DNA of 17,780 bases from CAZLNO01 sp964561005 (lineage in GTDB: Bacteria; Pseudomonadota; Alphaproteobacteria; Kiloniellales; Rhodovibrionaceae): NCBI GenBank assembly GCA_964561005.1, contig CAZLNO010000087.1, positions 1 to 17,780 of the forward strand, given 5' to 3'. Positions within the stretch are counted from its first letter, which is position 1. Every line of letters begins with the position of its first letter. The translations under genes were made by a program, and so were the position numbers. Of this stretch, positions 8,428-15,212 are shown piece after piece. The notes below the pieces were generated by a model that worked only from the letters and a program-made list of their open reading frames with translations, was not told the DNA's origin and ran no database searches.

Positions 8428-8931
8428 ATGCCGGCTGTCTTCGACACAGAGCGGATGCACCCCGGTAACCCCCTGGATCTGCTGGAGGAACTGGTCAGCG
8501 CCAATGACTGGGCCTTCGACCGCGCCAGCGACGTCGAGCTGGCCATTCATGTGACCGGGCGCTGGGCGGACTATCACATCTGGTCGGTGTGGCACGAGGA
8601 TCTGCAGGCGATGTACTTCGCCTGCCACGTCGACACCCGGGTGCCCGAGGCCAAGCGGAGCGCGGTGCGCGAGCTGGTCAACCTCTGCAACGAGACGCTG
8701 TGGCTCGGCCACTTCGACTACAGCCAGAAGGACGGCGCGGTCCTGTTCCGCCATACCGTGCCGCTGCGCGGCACCACCGGCGCCAGCGTCGAGCAGTTGG
8801 AGGACCTGATCGACACCGCCGTCACCGAGTGCGAGCGCCTGTTCCCCGCGCTGCAAATGGTCGTCTGGGGCGGCCAGACCAGTTCGGACGCCATCGCCGC
8901 GGCGCTGATGGACACCGTCGGCGAGGCCTGA
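8428..8931 (+). CDS. YbjN domain-containing protein
   Basis: This 167-residue protein shows the YbjN-domain pattern: the N-terminal helix NPLDLLEELVSANDWAFDR, then strands around VELAIHVTGRWADYHIWSVWHEDLQAMYFACHVD. This small fold resembles type III secretion chaperones and is of poorly known role. In alphaproteobacteria a YbjN gene is very often found directly ahead of proC, as here, but no biochemical link is established. The ATG at 8428 is preceded by GGGAG with a 7-base gap, and this start is preferred over the longer in-frame opening at 8353. The protein has no signal peptide or membrane segment and should be cytoplasmic. Confidence 0.85.
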   Translation: MPAVFDTERMHPGNPLDLLEELVSANDWAFDRASDVELAIHVTGRWADYHIWSVWHEDLQAMYFACHVDTRVPEAKRSAVRELVNLCNETLWLGHFDYSQKDGAVLFRHTVPLRGTTGASVEQLEDLIDTAVTECERLFPALQMVVWGGQTSSDAIAAALMDTVGEA

Positions 8932-8950
8932 GCGGCGGGGCGGTTGCCGG

Positions 8951-8979
8951 TTGATCGACTCGCCCGCGCGCTTTTTACT
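8951..8979 (+). promoter_or_regulatory. Candidate promoter for proC
   Basis: TTGATC (8951-8956) and TTTACT (8974-8979) are spaced by 17 bp, each matching the sigma-70 consensus at four of six positions. A start point near 8986 would leave a leader of about 40 bases with the GGGAGG ribosome-binding site. An imperfect GC stem (about 8935-8967) followed by five T residues overlaps it and could instead be a weak terminator for the YbjN gene. Confidence 0.3.
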
Positions 8980-9027
8980 GGACTGCGCCGGTGTGTCGCG
9001 ATCCGGCACGTGGACGGGAGGCGCAAG

Positions 9028-9846
9028 ATGACGGCGGAGACACGGCTGCTGCTGGTCGGCGGCGGCAAGATGGGCGGCGCGCTGCTGGAGGGCTGGCTGG
9101 CGCGCGGCATTCCAGCGGCCAAGGTGCATGTCGTCGAGCCCGGCGAGGACCCGCGGAGCGCGCTGGCGGCGAAGGGCGTCAATGCCGTGGCCGCGCCGGA
9201 GGACCTCCCGGCGGACCTGGCGCCCGACGTCGTGGTCCTGGCGGTGAAGCCGCAGGTCATGGACCAGGTGCTGCCGCCCTACGCCCGCTTTGTCGGTCCC
9301 GACACGGTGTTCCTTTCGATCGCCGCCGGGCGCACCATCGCGTCCTTCGAACGCATCCTGGGCGAAGAGGCCGCCATCGTCCGCTCCATCCCGAACACCC
9401 CGTCGGCCGTGGGGCGCGGGGTCACCGTGCTCTGCGCCAACGCCCGCGTGACACCGGCGCAGCGCCAGGCCTGCGAGGGGCTGCTGCAGGGCGTGGGCAT
9501 CACCGGCTGGGTCGAGGACGAGGGCCTGATCGACGCGGTGACGGCCGTCTCGGGCAGCGGCCCGGCCTACGTCTTCTACATGATCGAGTGCCTGGCCGCC
9601 GCCGGCGTGGACGCCGGGCTGCCGGAGGACCTGGCGATGAAAATCGCCAGCGCGACGGTCTCCGGCGCGGGCGAGCTGGCGCGGCAGTCGGACGAGCCGG
9701 CGGCGCGGCTGCGCGAGAACGTCACCAGTCCCGGCGGCACCACCGCGGCGGCGCTGGACGTCCTGATGGCCGGGGACGGCCTGCGTCCGCTGCTGTCGCG
9801 CGCGGTCGCCGCCGCCGCCCGGCGCAGCCGCGAGCTGGCGGGCTAG
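9028..9846 (+). CDS. proC: Pyrroline-5-carboxylate reductase
   Basis: This 272-residue enzyme catalyses the last step of proline synthesis, NAD(P)H-dependent reduction of pyrroline-5-carboxylate, in the cytoplasm. The family motifs are present in order: the Rossmann loop GGGKMGG at residues 11-17, AVKPQ at 72-76, IPNTP at 121-125, SGSGPAY at 175-181 and SPGGTT at 234-239 in the C-terminal dimerisation/substrate region. Length is normal. The ATG at 9028 has GGGAGG six bases upstream; the longer opening at 8944 lacks family similarity. The YbjN gene lies 96 bp upstream, and a YbaK-type deacylase gene follows after only 8 bp, so the latter is almost certainly co-transcribed. Confidence 0.96.
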   Translation: MTAETRLLLVGGGKMGGALLEGWLARGIPAAKVHVVEPGEDPRSALAAKGVNAVAAPEDLPADLAPDVVVLAVKPQVMDQVLPPYARFVGPDTVFLSIAAGRTIASFERILGEEAAIVRSIPNTPSAVGRGVTVLCANARVTPAQRQACEGLLQGVGITGWVEDEGLIDAVTAVSGSGPAYVFYMIECLAAAGVDAGLPEDLAMKIASATVSGAGELARQSDEPAARLRENVTSPGGTTAAALDVLMAGDGLRPLLSRAVAAAARRSRELAG

Positions 9847-9854
9847 GCCCGGCG

Positions 9855-10340
9855 ATGGCGGAGAAGCTGAAGGGCAGCGTCAAGCGCGTCCACGATGCCC
9901 TGGTCGCCGCCGGCTATCCGGCGGAGATCGTGCGCTTCGCGGACAGCACGCGCAGCTCGGAGGAGGCGGCGGCGGCCGTCGGCTGCGCCGTGGGCCAGAT
10001 TGCCAAGTCGCTGGTCTTCCGCGGGGGCGAGAGCGAGCGCGTGGTGCTGGTCGTCGCCAGCGGCGCGAACCAGGTCGACCCGGAGCGCGTGGCCGCGCTG
10101 GTCGGCGAGGCGGTCGAGCGCCCCGATGCCGGTTTCGTGCGCACACGCACCGGCTTCGCCATCGGCGGCGTGGCGCCGCTGGGCCACAAGGAGCCGCCGG
10201 TCGCCGTCATCGACGAGGACCTTCTCCAGTACGAGGCGATCTGGGCCGCCGCCGGGGCGCCGAACGCGGTCTTCCGCCTGGCGCCGCGCCACCTCCCGGC
10301 GATGACCGGCGGCATCGTCGGGCGCGTGAAGGCCGACTGA
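9855..10340 (+). CDS. YbaK/ProX-type aminoacyl-tRNA editing deacylase
   Basis: This 161-residue protein belongs to the YbaK/ProXp superfamily of free-standing editing domains, which hydrolyse mis-acylated tRNA (Cys-tRNAPro for YbaK, Ala-tRNAPro for ProXp-ala and others). The expected catalytic lysine lies in QIAKSLVF (K51), and the substrate-pocket glycine motif GGVAPLGH lies at residues 104-111. There is no synthetase domain, so it acts in trans. It starts 8 bp after the proC stop with only a weak ribosome-binding site, suggesting coupling to proC. The pairing with proline synthesis is suggestive, because most substrates of this superfamily are tRNAPro species, but the exact amino acid cannot be read from sequence. 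Confidence 0.88.
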   Translation: MAEKLKGSVKRVHDALVAAGYPAEIVRFADSTRSSEEAAAAVGCAVGQIAKSLVFRGGESERVVLVVASGANQVDPERVAALVGEAVERPDAGFVRTRTGFAIGGVAPLGHKEPPVAVIDEDLLQYEAIWAAAGAPNAVFRLAPRHLPAMTGGIVGRVKAD

Positions 10341-10351
10341 CCGAAAGGCGG

Positions 10352-10380
10352 CTGGCAACGCCGCCGGGACGGCCTACATT
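10352..10380 (+). promoter_or_regulatory. Candidate promoter for the TetR-family gene
   Basis: CTGGCA (10352-10357) and TACATT (10375-10380) are separated by 17 bp, each with four of six consensus matches. The start point would fall near 10388, giving a leader of about 36 bases that contains the GGGAG ribosome-binding site. It follows directly after the deacylase stop in a short AT-richer patch. Confidence 0.33.
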
Positions 10381-10423
10381 TTAGACGGTATAGGGCCGCA
10401 ACAGCAGACAGGGAGCGGCGGTC

Positions 10424-11104
10424 ATGGCGGAGACGGCCGGCACGAGCGGAACGGGCAGGCAGCGCGGGCGGCGCGGCGCGGACCGCGACCGGATCATCGA
10501 CGCCGCCCTGGACCTGGCCGCCGAGCGCGGCTGGGCGCAGGTCTCGCTGCTGGACATCGCGCGGCGCGCCGAGGTGCCGCTGGCCGAGTTGTATACCTGC
10601 TACCCCGGCAAGCATGAAATCCTCGCCGCCTTCAGCCGCCGTCTCGACGAGGCGGTGCTGGCCGACCAGGAAATGGAGGAGGCGCAGGCCGAGGGCGAGC
10701 CGGCGCGCGACCGCCTGTTCGACGTGCTGATGCGCCGCTTCGACCGCTTGCAGCCGCACCGCAAGGCGGTCGAGAGCATCCTGGACGCCTATCGCCGCGA
10801 TCCGGCGCTGGCCGTCGGCGGGCTGTTGCAACTTCGCCGGTCCATGAGCTGGATGCTGGAGGCGGCGGGGCTCAGTACCTCGGGGCTGCGCGGCGAGATG
10901 CGCCTGGACGGGCTGTGCGCGATCTATCTGGCGACCCTGCGGAGCTGGCTGCGCGACGATACCGAGGACATGGCGAAGACCATGGCCAGCCTGGACGGCT
11001 ACCTGCGGCGCATCGAGCGCCCGGTCGCGATGCTGGAGGGACTTCGCCTTCGCGATCGCGGTAGACACGACGCCGGGGCGGACCGCGGGTCGGCCGATTT
11101 CTAG
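10424..11104 (+). CDS. TetR/AcrR family transcriptional regulator
   Basis: This 226-residue protein has an N-terminal TetR DNA-binding domain. Helix 1 is RDRIIDAALDLAAERGW (21-37), and the helix-turn-helix SLLDIARRAEVPLAELYTCY (41-60) is followed by PGKHEILAAF, the standard continuation. A basic, glycine/arginine-rich lead of about 20 residues precedes it. The C-terminal ligand-binding and dimer region (about 70-226) is helical but not one I can assign to a ligand class. The ATG has GGGAG eight bases upstream. It is followed by the phasin gene in the same direction across a 138-bp gap that has its own promoter, so co-regulation with PHA metabolism is possible but not shown. The target genes are unknown. 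Confidence 0.85.
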   Translation: MAETAGTSGTGRQRGRRGADRDRIIDAALDLAAERGWAQVSLLDIARRAEVPLAELYTCYPGKHEILAAFSRRLDEAVLADQEMEEAQAEGEPARDRLFDVLMRRFDRLQPHRKAVESILDAYRRDPALAVGGLLQLRRSMSWMLEAAGLSTSGLRGEMRLDGLCAIYLATLRSWLRDDTEDMAKTMASLDGYLRRIERPVAMLEGLRLRDRGRHDAGADRGSADF

Positions 11105-11126
11105 TTGCCGCACCTCTGGCCGGCTG

Positions 11127-11140
11127 TTGCTGCAGCGCAA
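11127..11140. promoter_or_regulatory. TGC-rich palindrome upstream of the phasin promoter, PhaR-like operator
   Basis: TTGCTGCAGCGCAA is a near-palindrome with TTG and CAA ends around a CTGCAG core. It ends 8 bp before the candidate -35. TGC/GCA-rich palindromes are the known binding sites of PhaR, the PHA-responsive repressor of phasin genes in alphaproteobacteria such as Paracoccus. A related copy lies at 11188-11200. Confidence 0.5.
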
Positions 11141-11148
11141 AAAACCCC

Positions 11149-11178
11149 TTGACTCCCTGGGGCCGGGGCCGCACATAT
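11149..11178 (+). promoter_or_regulatory. Sigma-70 type promoter of the phasin gene
   Basis: TTGACT (11149-11154) matches five of six -35 positions. An AT-rich -10 candidate, ACATAT, lies at 11173-11178 with 18-bp spacing in an otherwise very GC-rich spacer. The predicted start near 11185 gives a leader of about 58 bases ending in a perfect GAGGAGGTGA ribosome-binding site, as expected for an abundant protein. Confidence 0.5.
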
Positions 11179-11187
11179 GTCCTGTGT

Positions 11188-11200
11188 TTGTGCAGTGCAA
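11188..11200. promoter_or_regulatory. Second TGC-rich palindrome at the phasin transcription start, PhaR-like operator
   Basis: TTGTGCAGTGCAA has the same TTG...CAA ends and GCAG core as the element at 11127-11140, centred about 60 bp downstream of it. It would overlap the first transcribed bases, so a bound repressor would block initiation, and two bound dimers would bracket the promoter. Confidence 0.5.
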
Positions 11201-11242
11201 CAGACCCGGATCGCACCGAGAGTCCCCGAGGAGGTGAATACC

Positions 11243-11746
11243 ATGGCGACCAAGACCGGCAACCCGTTCCTGGATCAGGATTTCGGCCAGCTCTTCGACT
11301 TCACCAAGTATGCGGAGCAGTTCCGCGTGCCGAACGTCGACAGCAAGGCCCTGATCGAGACCCAGCGCAAGAACATCGAGGCCATGACCCAGGCGAACCG
11401 CGTCGCGTTCGAGGGCATGCAGGCCGTTGCGCAGCGCCAGAGCGAGATCGTTCGCCAGGCGATGCAGGAGACCGCCGACGCGATGCAGCAGCTCAACACC
11501 GCCGGCACGCCCGAGGAGCGCGTGGCGAAGCAGGCGGACCTCGCCAAGCAGTCCTTCGAGACCGCGCTCAAGAACGTCAAGGAACTGACGGAGATGGGCG
11601 CCAAGTCGAACAACGAGGCCATCGAGCTGCTCAACAAGCGCGTCAGCGAGAGCTTCGACGAGATGCGCGAGACCCTCAAGGGCTTCGTCAAGGCGCAGCA
11701 GGCGGCGACCCCCGCCGGCCAGCCGACCAAGAAGGCCGCCGCCTAA
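11243..11746 (+). CDS. Phasin family protein (PHA granule-associated)
   Basis: This 167-residue protein is of the phasin_2 type, an amphipathic helical protein that coats polyhydroxyalkanoate granules and controls their size and number. The family pattern is visible in NPFLDQDFGQLFDFTKYAEQF near the N-terminus, then long helices rich in Q, A, E and N (residues about 38-150) with the typical QRKNIEAMTQANRVAFEGMQAVAQRQSEI stretch. It ends in an alanine/lysine-rich tail (TKKAAA). It has no membrane segment or cysteine. The ATG at 11243 is set by the perfect GAGGAGGTGA just upstream; an earlier in-frame ATG at 11177 lies within the promoter and is rejected. A strong hairpin follows. Related phasin-like proteins without PHA function exist, but the flanking operator-like palindromes support a PHA role. 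Confidence 0.9.
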   Translation: MATKTGNPFLDQDFGQLFDFTKYAEQFRVPNVDSKALIETQRKNIEAMTQANRVAFEGMQAVAQRQSEIVRQAMQETADAMQQLNTAGTPEERVAKQADLAKQSFETALKNVKELTEMGAKSNNEAIELLNKRVSESFDEMRETLKGFVKAQQAATPAGQPTKKAAA

Positions 11747-11773
11747 GGCGACTTCCGCAAGCGCGGGACGACC

Positions 11774-11808
11774 TTCCACGGGCCGCCGGCCACGCGCCGG
11801 CGGCCTGT
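11774..11808 (+). terminator. Strong hairpin terminator after the phasin gene
   Basis: A 15-bp GC-rich stem (arms 11774-11788 and 11794-11808, one G-T pair) encloses a 5-base loop 28 bp after the phasin stop. It is followed by a modestly T-containing stretch (CGTTTGCGTT), so termination is likely but the U-tract is weak. Confidence 0.6.
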
Positions 11809-11906
11809 GGCGTTTGCGTTCGCGCATGCCCGACGACCGCCCGCTTGCCAGTCCCGTCCGACGCTGCTAGGCCAAGGCCGATCACCAGCAGGGGGAGTCG
11901 CGGGCC

Positions 11907-12257
11907 ATGGCCGACGCCAAGCCGGAAATCACCTTCGCGGACTTTCAGAAGGTCGACATCCGCGTGGGCACCATCGTCGACGTCCAGGATTTCCCGGAGG
12001 CGCGGCAGCCCGCCTACAAGGTCCGGGTCGACTTCGGCCCCGAGCTTGGCATCAAGAAAACCTCGGCGCAGATCACCCGTCACTACACCAAGGCCGACCT
12101 CCTGGGGCGCCAGGTCGCGGCTATCGTGAACTTCCCGCCCAAGCAGATCGGCAAGTTCCTCTCCGAGATCCTGATCCTCGGCTTTCCCGACGCCAAGGAC
12201 GAGGTGGTGCTCGTCACCCCGCAGCGCCCCGTTCCCAACGGCGGCGCGTTGTATTGA
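11907..12257 (+). CDS. csaA: CsaA-type tRNA-binding chaperone
   Basis: This 116-residue protein is a single OB-fold tRNA-binding domain. It closely follows Bacillus subtilis CsaA, with KVDIRVGTIVDVQDFPEARQ (15-34), DFGPELGIKKTSAQIT (42-57), AAIVNFPPKQIGKFLSEILI (71-90) and the ending RPVPNGG. CsaA is a homodimer described as having export-related chaperone activity, and the same fold binds structured tRNA. The length equals that of stand-alone family members, not the C-terminal domain of methionyl- or phenylalanyl-tRNA synthetase. The ATG is preceded by GGGGGAG with about a 10-base gap. It has its own upstream space after the phasin terminator and is convergent with truA. Confidence 0.92.
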   Translation: MADAKPEITFADFQKVDIRVGTIVDVQDFPEARQPAYKVRVDFGPELGIKKTSAQITRHYTKADLLGRQVAAIVNFPPKQIGKFLSEILILGFPDAKDEVVLVTPQRPVPNGGALY

Positions 12258-12320
12258 AGACGGCGGTGGCCTCGTCGCGGCGCTGGAGTCATGCCAGCGG
12301 CAATTGAATTTGACCCGTCA

Positions 12321-12365
12321 TCCCGGATGCGAGGCAGCACGATGTGCTGCTTCGCTGGTTCGGGA
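12321..12365. repeat. Hairpin element with TCATCCCGGA-type end, likely dispersed repeat
   Basis: A stem formed by 12329-12340 and 12344-12355 (12 pairs, one wobble, 3-base loop) is extended by an outer imperfect pairing of TCCCGGA with TTCGGGA. The flanking CGTCATCCCGGA sequence resembles the ends of short palindromic repeats scattered between genes in many alphaproteobacterial genomes. Only one copy is in this window, so repeat status is inferred from resemblance. Confidence 0.45.
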
Positions 12366-12387
12366 TCTGGCAGCGGCGTGGCACGAA

Positions 12388-12436
12388 GTCCCGTGTCTGC
12401 GCCGCATCACTGCGTGCCGCGGCGCAGACACGGGAC
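12388..12436. terminator. Long perfect inverted repeat between csaA and truA
   Basis: Two 18-base arms (12388-12405 and 12419-12436) are perfectly complementary around a 13-base loop. Lying between convergent genes, the structure would stop or buffer transcription from both sides. The plus strand continues into an AT-rich GTATTTATTG run. It may equally be the second half of the repeat element immediately upstream. Confidence 0.5.
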
Positions 12437-12464
12437 GACGGTTCCGTATTTATTGTCACTGGTA

Positions 12465-13205
12465 TCACTCGTACCGGACCTCCGTGAGGTACAGCCCCTC
12501 GGGCGGCGCCGTCGGACCGGCGGCGCGGCGGTCGCGGGCGTCCAGGGCGCGGCGCACCTCTTCCGGCGTCCATTTGCCCTCGCCCACCAGCTTCAGCGTG
12601 CCGACGATGTTGCGCACCTGATGGTGCAGGAAAGAGCGCGCGCGGGCGACGATACGGATCTCCTCGCCCTCGCGGGAGACGGCGAGGTCGTCCAGCGTCT
12701 TCACCGGCGAGGCGGCCTGGCACTCACTGGCCCGGAACGACGTGAAGTCGTGCTTGCCGACGAGGTGCCGCGCGCCCGCCGCCATCGCCTCGGCGTCCAG
12801 CGGCACCGGCACCCACCAGACGCGCCCGCGTTCCAGCACCGGCGGCGGCCGGCGGTTGAGGATGCGATAGAGATAGCCGCGCCCGGCGGCGGCAAAGCGG
12901 GCGTGGAAGTCCTCCCCCACCGCCTCGGCGGCCAGCACGGCGACGGGCCGCGGGCGAAGGTGGTGGTTCAGGGCGTCGCGCACGGTGTCCATCGGCAGCG
13001 GCTTCGCCATGTCGAAATGCACGACCTGGCCGGTGGCGTGCACGCCGGAATCGGTGCGCCCGGCCGCCTGCGCCGTGATCCACTCGCCGGAGAGCCGGAA
13101 CACGGCCTCCTCCAGCGCCGCCTGCACGCTGGGGCCGTTGTCCTGGCGCTGCCAGCCGACGAAGGCGCCGCCGTCGTACTCCAGGGTCAGCTTCCAGCGG
13201 ATCAT
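12465..13205 (-). CDS. truA: tRNA pseudouridine synthase A
   Basis: This 246-residue enzyme isomerises uridines 38-40 in the tRNA anticodon arm. The catalytic aspartate lies in GRTDSGVHATGQ (D52), and the N-terminal LEYDGGAFVGWQRQ and later RSFLHHQVRNIVGTL motifs are in their normal places. Length fits the family. The frame stays open upstream to 13361 inside fmt, but the protein begins properly at MIRWKLTLEYDG (ATG at 13205), 25 bp after the fmt stop. It is the last gene of the def-fmt-truA operon, a common alphaproteobacterial order that groups initiation and tRNA maturation functions. Confidence 0.96.
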   Translation of the reverse strand: MIRWKLTLEYDGGAFVGWQRQDNGPSVQAALEEAVFRLSGEWITAQAAGRTDSGVHATGQVVHFDMAKPLPMDTVRDALNHHLRPRPVAVLAAEAVGEDFHARFAAAGRGYLYRILNRRPPPVLERGRVWWVPVPLDAEAMAAGARHLVGKHDFTSFRASECQAASPVKTLDDLAVSREGEEIRIVARARSFLHHQVRNIVGTLKLVGEGKWTPEEVRRALDARDRRAAGPTAPPEGLYLTEVRYE

Positions 13206-13230
13206 GCGGGCGCCGTCCCGGCTCCGGGCG

Positions 13231-14172
13231 TCACGACAGCACGCTGCCGCGCTCCAGCGGATAGCCGCGCAGGAAGGCCTCGGCGTCCATCGGGCTCTTG
13301 CCGGCGCGCTGCACGCGCCTGAGGCGCAGCGTGCCCAGGCCGCAGGTGACGGTGAACGCACTCGCGTCCACCACCGTGCCCGGTTTGGTCCCCGAGGCGG
13401 CGGCCGGGGCCACCCGGGCGCGCAGCACCTTCAGCGTCTCGCCGTCGGGCAGTGTGGTGATCGCCCCCGGCTTCGGCGCGAAGGCGCGGATCAGGCGCTC
13501 CAGCTCGATCGCCGGGCGGGTCCAGTCGAGGCGCCGATCCTCGGGCGACAGCTTGTCGGCATAGGTGGCGCCGGTTTCCGGCTGTGGACGCGGCTGGATC
13601 TCGCCGGCGTCCAGGCGTTCCAGCGTCGGCACGAGCAGCTTCGCCCCCAGTTCCGCCAGGGTGTCGTGAAGCTGGCCGGCGTCGGTGTCGGTATCGATCG
13701 CGGTGCGCGCCTGGTCCAGGATGGGGCCGGTGTCCAGGCCCTCGTCCATCTGCATGATGGTGACCCCGGTCTCCGCGTCGCCGGCCAGGATCGCGCGCTG
13801 GATCGGCGCCGCCCCGCGCCAGCGCGGCAGCAGCGAGGCGTGCACGTTGAGGCAGCCCAGCCGGGGCGCCTCCAGGATGGCCGGCGGCAGGATCAGGCCG
13901 TAGGCCACGACCACCGCCGCGTCCAGCTTCAGCTCGGCGAAGTCCCGCTGCACCGTCGCGTCCTTCAGGTTTTCCGGGGTGCGCACCTCGATGCCGCGGG
14001 ACTCCGCCTCGGCGTGCACCGGCGAGGGGCGTTCCTTGCGCCCACGGCCGGCCTTGCGCGGCGGCTGGGTGTAGGCGCAGGCGACATCGTGCCCGGCGTC
14101 CAGCAGGGCGCGCAGCGTCGGGACGGCGAACTCCGGAGTTCCCAGGAGGGCCAGGCGCAGACGTTTCGCCAT
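13231..14172 (-). CDS. fmt: Methionyl-tRNA formyltransferase
   Basis: This 313-residue enzyme formylates initiator Met-tRNA using 10-formyltetrahydrofolate. It has the N-terminal formyltransferase domain with GTPEFAVPTL (11-20) and NVHASLLPRWRGAAPIQ (109-125). The catalytic triad is intact: N109, H111 and D147 (in MDEGLDTGP), corresponding to N108, H110 and D146 of E. coli. A C-terminal OB-like tRNA-binding domain covers about residues 205-313. The ATG at 14172 lies 9 bp after the def stop, so the two genes for formylating and deformylating methionine are co-transcribed. Confidence 0.97.
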   Translation of the reverse strand: MAKRLRLALLGTPEFAVPTLRALLDAGHDVACAYTQPPRKAGRGRKERPSPVHAEAESRGIEVRTPENLKDATVQRDFAELKLDAAVVVAYGLILPPAILEAPRLGCLNVHASLLPRWRGAAPIQRAILAGDAETGVTIMQMDEGLDTGPILDQARTAIDTDTDAGQLHDTLAELGAKLLVPTLERLDAGEIQPRPQPETGATYADKLSPEDRRLDWTRPAIELERLIRAFAPKPGAITTLPDGETLKVLRARVAPAAASGTKPGTVVDASAFTVTCGLGTLRLRRVQRAGKSPMDAEAFLRGYPLERGSVLS

Positions 14173-14181
14173 CGCGCCGGC

Positions 14182-14724
14182 TCAGACCGCGGCGGCCTTC
14201 TGGCCGGCCTTGCCGCCCTTCTTCTGGCGGCTCTTGGCCAGCTTGCGCAGCAGCATGTTGCGCTTGAGCTGGCTTAGGTGGTCGACGAAAAGCACGCCGT
14301 TCAGGTGGTCGATCTCGTGCTGGATCACCGTGGCGAGCAGCCCCTCGGCCGCCAGCTCGCGGATCTCGTTCTCATGGTCCAGGTAGCGCACCCGCACCGC
14401 GTGGGACCGGGTCACCTCGGCGTAGATCTCGGGAAGAGACAGGCAGCCTTCCTCGCGCGTCTCCATATCTTCCGAGCGCCAGAGGATCTCCGGGTTGGCC
14501 ATGCGGTAGGGCTGGCGTTCCTCGTCGTCGCCGGCGCAGTCGACGACCAGCACGCGCTCCAGCACGCCGACCTGGTTCGCGGCGAGACCGATGCCGGGGG
14601 CGTCGTACATCGTCTCCAGCATGTCCTCCATAAGCCCGCGAACGCGGTCGTCGACCTTGTCCACGGGCTTGGCGGTCTTCTTCAGCGTGGGGTGCGGGGC
14701 GATCAGGATCGGCAGCTTGGCCAT
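14182..14724 (-). CDS. def: Peptide deformylase
   Basis: This 180-residue metalloenzyme removes the N-terminal formyl group from nascent proteins. All three signature motifs are intact: GIGLAANQ (44-51), EEGCLSLP (91-98, metal ligand C94) and QHEIDH (135-140, metal ligands H136 and H140 with catalytic E137). It has a lysine-rich tail of about 20 residues that could contact the ribosome. I chose the ATG at 14724 because MAKLPILIAPHPTL matches the family start; the frame is open back to 14781 but without similarity. It is first in the def-fmt-truA operon, divergent from the small membrane protein gene. Confidence 0.96.
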   Translation of the reverse strand: MAKLPILIAPHPTLKKTAKPVDKVDDRVRGLMEDMLETMYDAPGIGLAANQVGVLERVLVVDCAGDDEERQPYRMANPEILWRSEDMETREEGCLSLPEIYAEVTRSHAVRVRYLDHENEIRELAAEGLLATVIQHEIDHLNGVLFVDHLSQLKRNMLLRKLAKSRQKKGGKAGQKAAAV

Positions 14725-14928
14725 GATCTCGCTCAATGCGTCGGCCGGCGGGGCGGCGTCTGTTAGGCTCGAACTTCGCAACGATACCTATGAGGCCGGA
14801 CGCCGGGGGTCAAGCCTCGCGCCGCGACGCGATGCCGCGGCGCCGCCCGGTCGCGTTGAGTCGCGCCGGCCGCCATGCCAGGTTGGAAGCTGCCGGGGTT
14901 CGCGATCCGCAACGATCGAGGTAGGGAC

Positions 14929-15120
14929 ATGGACACGTTCACGAAGGTGATGACGCTCGCCGTGCTGGCGCTGCTGGTGATCGCATTGATCGCGATCTTC
15001 GTCTGGGTCGGCATTCTGTACTACGCGGCCCTGGCGCTGGCGATCCTCTTCTTCCCGATCATTATCGCGATGTGCAGCGGCTTCGGCATCACCGGCGGCG
15101 GCGACGAGCAGCACGGCTGA
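14929..15120 (+). CDS. Small two-helix membrane protein of unknown function
   Basis: This 63-residue protein starts MDTFTKVMTL and is almost entirely two hydrophobic helices, about residues 8-26 and 28-47, with only a tight turn near W25-G27. They are followed by a polar glycine-rich tail (GFGITGGGDEQHG). The ATG at 14929 has GAGG about 7 bases upstream; an earlier in-frame ATG at 14875 is unlikely. Codon third positions are G/C-rich, and a compound hairpin follows, both supporting a real gene. I do not recognise the family. It has no charged residue inside the helices and one cysteine in the second helix end. It could be a small hydrophobic protein associating with a larger membrane complex, but nothing here shows a partner. 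Confidence 0.65.
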   Translation: MDTFTKVMTLAVLALLVIALIAIFVWVGILYYAALALAILFFPIIIAMCSGFGITGGGDEQHG

Positions 15121-15135
15121 CCCGTGAAATGCCGC

Positions 15136-15183
15136 GGGCGCGGGCGACACGCGGTCGACGCCGAAAGCGTCCAGCCCGCGCCC
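15136..15183. terminator. Compound hairpin between the small membrane protein gene and ilvE
   Basis: Ten-base perfectly complementary arms (15136-15145 and 15174-15183) enclose a 28-base region that itself contains a small hairpin (GACGC, CGAAA loop, GCGTC at 15157-15171). Placed between two convergent stops, it probably serves as a bidirectional terminator. Neither side has a strong T-run. Confidence 0.5.
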
Positions 15184-15212
15184 CGGACCAGGCCGTCGGG
15201 AGAAGCCCCTGC

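Noticed and set aside
8935..8976. Terminator between the YbjN gene and proC
   Set aside because: The stem has a bulge and an 18-base loop. The T-run overlaps a promoter candidate of equal strength, so it was not listed as a separate feature.
11177..11242. Extended N-terminus for the phasin from the ATG at 11177
   Set aside because: That ATG lies inside the predicted -10 region and has no ribosome-binding site, whereas 11243 follows a perfect one and matches family starts.
14819..14843. 8-base inverted repeat in the def upstream region
   Set aside because: In DNA this GC-rich, an 8-base GC arm with a 9-base loop is expected by chance, and it has no T-run or positional meaning.
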